This document shows positions 5,499 through 7,854 of a DNA stretch of 7,854 nt, one piece after another. The stretch is taken from contig JACQRD010000032.1 in assembly GCA_016206675.1 (NCBI GenBank), positions 1 to 7,854 of the forward strand. The letters are read 5' to 3'. Origin of the DNA: Candidatus Omnitrophota bacterium (lineage in GTDB: Bacteria > Omnitrophota > Gorgyraeia > Aquiviventales > Aquiviventaceae). Numbering within the stretch: the stretch's first letter is position 1; every line of letters begins with the position of its first letter. A model generated the notes under the pieces. That model searched no databases, was not told the origin of the DNA, and worked only from the letters and a program-made list of their open reading frames with translations. A program made the translations under genes and the position numbers.

Positions 5499-6011
5499 TC
5501 ATGAGCTCTTGGCGATGAGCGCAAGTTGTTTGGGGCTGAGGAGCCAGCGCAGGGTGCCGCTGCCGGACGGTGGCGGCACGCGCTCGATGTCGATGCAGGC
5601 CGCGCCCGCCTTCTTCATTTGGCAGCGCATCCCGCCGCTACCGGCCGTTAATTCCGCGATCCAAGCGCTCAAATGAGGTTCGTGCCCCACGAGCATCACG
5701 TGCTCCTGCTGGGCATACGGCGCTAAGGCGGTCGACGTTTCGGCCGGCTCAGCCTCCGCGCGCAACTGCGATAGCTCCCTGGGCGGCGCACTCAACTGCA
5801 GCGCCTGCGCAAGGTAATTGGCCGTCTGCATCGCTCGCACGTACGGGCTGGTCAGCAGCACGTCGGGAACGATCTGCAGCCGCTTCAGCCCCAGGCTGAT
5901 GTCGCGGGCCTGTTCATGCCCCTGCTCCGTCAGCGGGCGCCGGCTGTCCTGGGCATAACCCGGCGTGCCGCGAGGGACGGCTTCAGCATGACGGATCAGG
6001 TACAACCGCAT
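5499..6011 (-). CDS. sixA: SixA-type phosphohistidine phosphatase
   Basis: This 170-residue protein of the histidine phosphatase (RHG) superfamily is close in length to E. coli SixA. It has the catalytic motif LIRHAEA (residues 5-11, nucleophile His8), the LTSPYVRAMQTA phosphate-pocket stretch (53-64, Arg59) and the second histidine in VGHEPHLS (108-115, His110). Branched-domain insertions of the phosphoglycerate mutase type are absent, as expected for SixA. The enzyme removes phosphate from protein histidines. No phosphorelay partner is visible here, and SixA homologues are often linked to ppx and CHAD polyphosphate genes, so a role on polyphosphate-linked targets is possible. I chose the ATG at 6011. 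An in-frame GTG at 6047 would add 12 residues read from element B and displace the motif from the N-terminus, where the family has it. The end of element B lies 10 bases upstream. Confidence 0.92.
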   Translation of the reverse strand: MRLYLIRHAEAVPRGTPGYAQDSRRPLTEQGHEQARDISLGLKRLQIVPDVLLTSPYVRAMQTANYLAQALQLSAPPRELSQLRAEAEPAETSTALAPYAQQEHVMLVGHEPHLSAWIAELTAGSGGMRCQMKKAGAACIDIERVPPPSGSGTLRWLLSPKQLALIAKSS

Positions 6012-6018
6012 GGCGCAC

Positions 6019-6021
6019 TCA
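6019..6021. repeat. Putative 3-bp target duplication, distal side of element B
   Basis: TCA (TGA on the minus strand) directly adjoins the terminal repeat and matches TCA at 6165-6167, the stop codon of the upstream pstB. Removing element B plus one copy would leave TGA followed by seven bases and the sixA ATG. Confidence 0.45.
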
Positions 6022-6164
6022 TCCCACCACCTGCCGGCGTCCGCCACTGGCGGACGGCCAGCATCTCTGCGAATTCAAGGTCATGCTGGCCTGGCGGCCC
6101 GCACGGCCAAACCATTTTGTCCCAACCATCATCATGTCCAAGCCGCCTATGGCAGGTGGTGGGA
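6022..6164 (-). mobile_element. Structured inverted-repeat element B (MITE-like, 143 bp)
   Basis: A perfect 14-bp terminal inverted repeat, TCCCACCACCTGCC (6022-6035 and 6151-6164), shares CCCACCACCTGC with element A. Inside are three stems: 8 bp with a one-base loop (6039-6046/6048-6055), 9 bp GGCCAGCAT/ATGCTGGCC (6056-6064/6083-6091, 18-nt loop), and 6 bp GGCGGC/GCCGCC (6093-6098/6142-6147, 43-nt loop). Joints of 0-3 bases link them. The interior is otherwise unlike element A except for the 11-base GCCAGTGGCGG and a short GGCGGCTTG. The flanks are TCA on both sides, and the right copy is the stop codon of the upstream pstB. There is no transposase, so any mobility would depend on a protein encoded elsewhere. 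Confidence 0.62.
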
Positions 6165-6998
6165 TCATCCAAATCGCCCGGTGATGTAGCTTTCCGTCCG
6201 CTCGTCCTGCGGGGTCGTGAAGACCTCGTGGGTTTCGCCGAATTCGATTAATTCACCGAGAAGCAAGAAGCCCGTATAGTCCGAGACGCGCGCGGCCTGC
6301 TGCATGTTGTGCGTCACAATGACGATGGTGTACCGCGCCTTCAGCTCATGGAGCAGCTCTTCGACCTTCGCCGTCGCCATGGGATCGAGTGCCGAGCAGG
6401 GCTCGTCCATCAGCAAGACCTCCGGCTGCACCGCCAGCAGACGGGCGATGCACAACCGCTGCTGCTGCTCAAGCGACAACCGCAGCGCCGGCGTGCCGAG
6501 GCGGTCCTTCACATCCTGCCACAGCCCGACGGCCCGCAGGCTCCGCTCCACAATAGCGGGAATGTCCCGCCGGGGGGCGAGCGCATGAATCTTCACCCCG
6601 AAGGCGAGGTTTTCATACACGGACAGCGGAAATGGGTTCGGCCGCTGAAACACCATGCCCACTCGCTTGCGCAGAGCCACCAGCGGAAACATCGGGCTCA
6701 TCAGGTCTTCCCCATCCAGGAGAATGTGGCCGGTCACGCGGGCTTGATCGACCAACTCGTTCATCCGGTTCAAGCACCGCAGCAAGGAAGATTTGCCGCA
6801 CCCTGAAGGGCCGATCATGGCCGTCACGCGCTGCGGCGGAATTGCCATCCCGACATCCTTCAGCGCATGGAAATCGCCGTAATACAAATTCAAGCGTTCC
6901 ACGACGATCTTCGGCTGAGTGGCTCGGGACAGCTTGGCGGCTGCTCCGGGCGCAAGCCCTGGCGGCCGATCAGCCAAATCGCCCGGTGATGTAATCAT
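6165..6998 (-). CDS. pstB: PstB-type phosphate ABC transporter ATPase with degenerate signature motif
   Basis: PstB is the ATPase that powers the PstSCAB phosphate importer at the inner face of the membrane. The 277 residues contain the A-loop region LNLYYGDFHAL (37-46), Walker A GPSGCGKS (63-70), Q-loop VFQRPNPFP (116-124, Gln118), Walker B VLLMDEP (194-200, Glu199), switch histidine VTHNMQQAARVSD (His230) and the usual PstB ending YITGRFG. The signature motif, LSGGQ in nearly all ABC proteins, reads LSLEQ (174-178; bases 6465-6479), with both glycines lost. The following QQRLCIAR is intact, so this is not a frameshift. The start ATG overlaps the upstream pstB by 29 bases and gives a leader of about 30 residues. 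An alternative TTG seven codons later cannot be excluded, as neither has a strong ribosome binding site. Its stop TGA adjoins element B. It probably works as a heterodimer with its neighbour. Confidence 0.93.
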   Translation of the reverse strand: MITSPGDLADRPPGLAPGAAAKLSRATQPKIVVERLNLYYGDFHALKDVGMAIPPQRVTAMIGPSGCGKSSLLRCLNRMNELVDQARVTGHILLDGEDLMSPMFPLVALRKRVGMVFQRPNPFPLSVYENLAFGVKIHALAPRRDIPAIVERSLRAVGLWQDVKDRLGTPALRLSLEQQQRLCIARLLAVQPEVLLMDEPCSALDPMATAKVEELLHELKARYTIVIVTHNMQQAARVSDYTGFLLLGELIEFGETHEVFTTPQDERTESYITGRFG

Positions 6999-7740
6999 TC
7001 GTGCGTTGATCCCTGGGAGTCGTGAACAGGACGTCCGTCAGATCCAATTCGATCAGCTCGCCCATGAGGAAAAATGCCACGCGGTCACTGACCCGCGCGG
7101 CCTGCTTGGTATTATTCGTCACCAGCACAAGGGTGTACTGGGATTTCAGCTCTACCATCGTCTCCTCGACTTTGGCCGTTGAAATCGGATCCAAGCCCGA
7201 GCAGGGCTCGTCAAACAGCACGACCTCCGGCTCCATGGCCAGCGTGCGGGCGATGCACAATCGCTGCTGCTGGCCGCCGGAGAGTTTCATGGCCGGCACA
7301 TCAAGCCGGTCCTTGACTTCATCCCATAAGGAGGCCGCGCGCAGGCTGCGCTCAGTCAACTCCTCCAAGCGGCTGGCGTTGCGCTCGCCTCTCATGCGCG
7401 GACCATACGTGACGTTTTCTCGAATGGAGAGTGGCAGGGGTAGCGGCAAGGCAAAGACAATCCCGATGCGCCGGCGCACCTGCTGGCCGTCGAAATCCTC
7501 GTACAGGTCCTTCCCGTCCAAGGTGACGCGTCCGTCGGCGCGGAACGCGGGGTTGATGTCGTTCATCCGATTGAGGCTGCGAAGGAAGGATGTCTTGCCG
7601 CTGTTCGCCGGTCCGATGACGCCCAAAATCTCCTGCGATCGAATATCAAGCGACACCGATTTCAGCGCCTGAATGGCTCCGTACCAAACCGACCACTCCT
7701 GCAAGGCCATCTTCGTGGCCGGGGATGCCGCCACTACCAT
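6970..7740 (-). CDS. pstB: PstB-type phosphate ABC transporter ATPase lacking Q-loop Gln and switch His
   Basis: This second PstB paralogue has 256 residues. Present are Walker A GPANSGKT (43-50), an intact signature LSGGQQQR (153-160), Walker B VVLFDEP with its glutamate (E178), D-loop SGLDP, and the PstB-type ending YITGRFG. Changed are the Q-loop, where VFQRPNPFP of the partner becomes VFALPLPLP (Ala97, codon at 7450-7452), and the H-loop, where VTHNMQQA becomes VTNNTKQA (Asn209, codon at 7114-7116). These changes would impair ATP hydrolysis at its own nucleotide site, whereas its signature motif can complete the partner's site. The start overlaps the pstA stop by 7 bases (ATGGTAG) and has AAGGAAG five bases upstream. 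The 20 bases around the GRFG end are repeated at the end of the partner gene, in line with duplication of the two genes. Confidence 0.93.
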   Translation of the reverse strand: MVVAASPATKMALQEWSVWYGAIQALKSVSLDIRSQEILGVIGPANSGKTSFLRSLNRMNDINPAFRADGRVTLDGKDLYEDFDGQQVRRRIGIVFALPLPLPLSIRENVTYGPRMRGERNASRLEELTERSLRAASLWDEVKDRLDVPAMKLSGGQQQRLCIARTLAMEPEVVLFDEPCSGLDPISTAKVEETMVELKSQYTLVLVTNNTKQAARVSDRVAFFLMGELIELDLTDVLFTTPRDQRTNDYITGRFG

Positions 7741-7854
7741 TGCCGCTTCCTTCGAAACCGCGCGCGCAGCACGACCGCCAGGATGTTCATCGACAACACC
7801 AGCAGCAGCAACACCAGCGCGGTACCGTAGCGCTGCGTCGAGGGAATATTCGGA
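7734..7854 (-). CDS. pstA: Phosphate ABC transporter permease, PstA-like C-terminus (cut by window edge)
   Basis: Only 39 C-terminal residues are in the window. They begin with PNIPSTQRYG, continue with one hydrophobic helix TALVLLLLVLSMNILAVVL, and end in a strongly basic tail (RARFRRKRQW). This is the typical last transmembrane helix and positive-inside tail of PstA/PstC permeases, with an Asn near the end of the helix as in many of them. The call of PstA rather than PstC rests mainly on position, since pstA normally directly precedes pstB; the short piece cannot prove it. The stop TAG lies within the first bases of pstB (7-base overlap), so the genes are translationally coupled. Confidence 0.78.
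   Translation of the reverse strand, partial: PNIPSTQRYGTALVLLLLVLSMNILAVVLRARFRRKRQW
7746..7752 (-). promoter_or_regulatory. Ribosome binding site of the first pstB
   Basis: AAGGAAG on the minus strand lies five bases before the ATG at 7740, within the end of pstA. It is one of the clearest Shine-Dalgarno matches in the window and fixes the pstB start. Confidence 0.6.

Noticed and set aside
6012..6047. GTG start giving SixA a 12-residue N-terminal extension
   Set aside because: It is encoded by element B, and the family has the RHG motif within the first ten residues.
6465..6479. LSLEQ as a frameshift or sequencing artefact
   Set aside because: Flanking residues (ALR before, QQRLCIAR after) stay in the family frame, so an indel is unlikely. 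Two adjacent codon changes would be needed for an error, and the partner's defects complement it.

Overview
The window comes from a GC-rich bacterium. I cannot name the lineage from this sequence alone. All eleven genes lie on the minus strand and are read from high to low coordinates, with short gaps or overlaps, so they look like one phosphate-centred operon or a chain of coupled operons. Long open frames on the plus strand are antisense shadows of these genes.

Layout in the direction of transcription: the C-terminal end of a PstA-like phosphate permease (right edge); two PstB-type ATPases in tandem; structured element B; a SixA-type histidine phosphatase; a gap packed with inverted copies of a 10-bp unit; a Ppx/GppA exopolyphosphatase; two overlapping thymidylate-kinase-like P-loop proteins; structured element A; PhoU; a secreted TPR protein; a DUF502 membrane protein; and the N-terminal part of a membrane-bound pyrophosphatase (HppA, left edge). 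No gene-free stretch exceeds 300 bases. The largest gaps are 176, 153 and 138 bases, and all three are filled by inverted-repeat structures.

Read together, the genes cover phosphate import (Pst), control of that import (PhoU), polyphosphate hydrolysis (Ppx), phosphoryl-group handling (SixA, kinase-like pair) and pyrophosphate hydrolysis coupled to ion pumping (HppA). That is a plausible phosphate/polyphosphate/pyrophosphate economy cluster.

Two signals stand out. First, the tandem PstB proteins carry complementary defects. One has a broken signature motif; the other lacks the Q-loop glutamine and the switch histidine. In a heterodimer all defects would fall in the same composite ATP site, leaving the other site fully canonical. 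Second, two unlike intergenic sequences (168 and 143 bp) share terminal inverted repeats built on CCCACCACCTGC. Each can fold into a closing stem plus three arms, and each is flanked by a 3-bp direct repeat that is exactly the stop codon of the upstream gene. They look like non-autonomous mobile elements or structured operon-internal RNAs.
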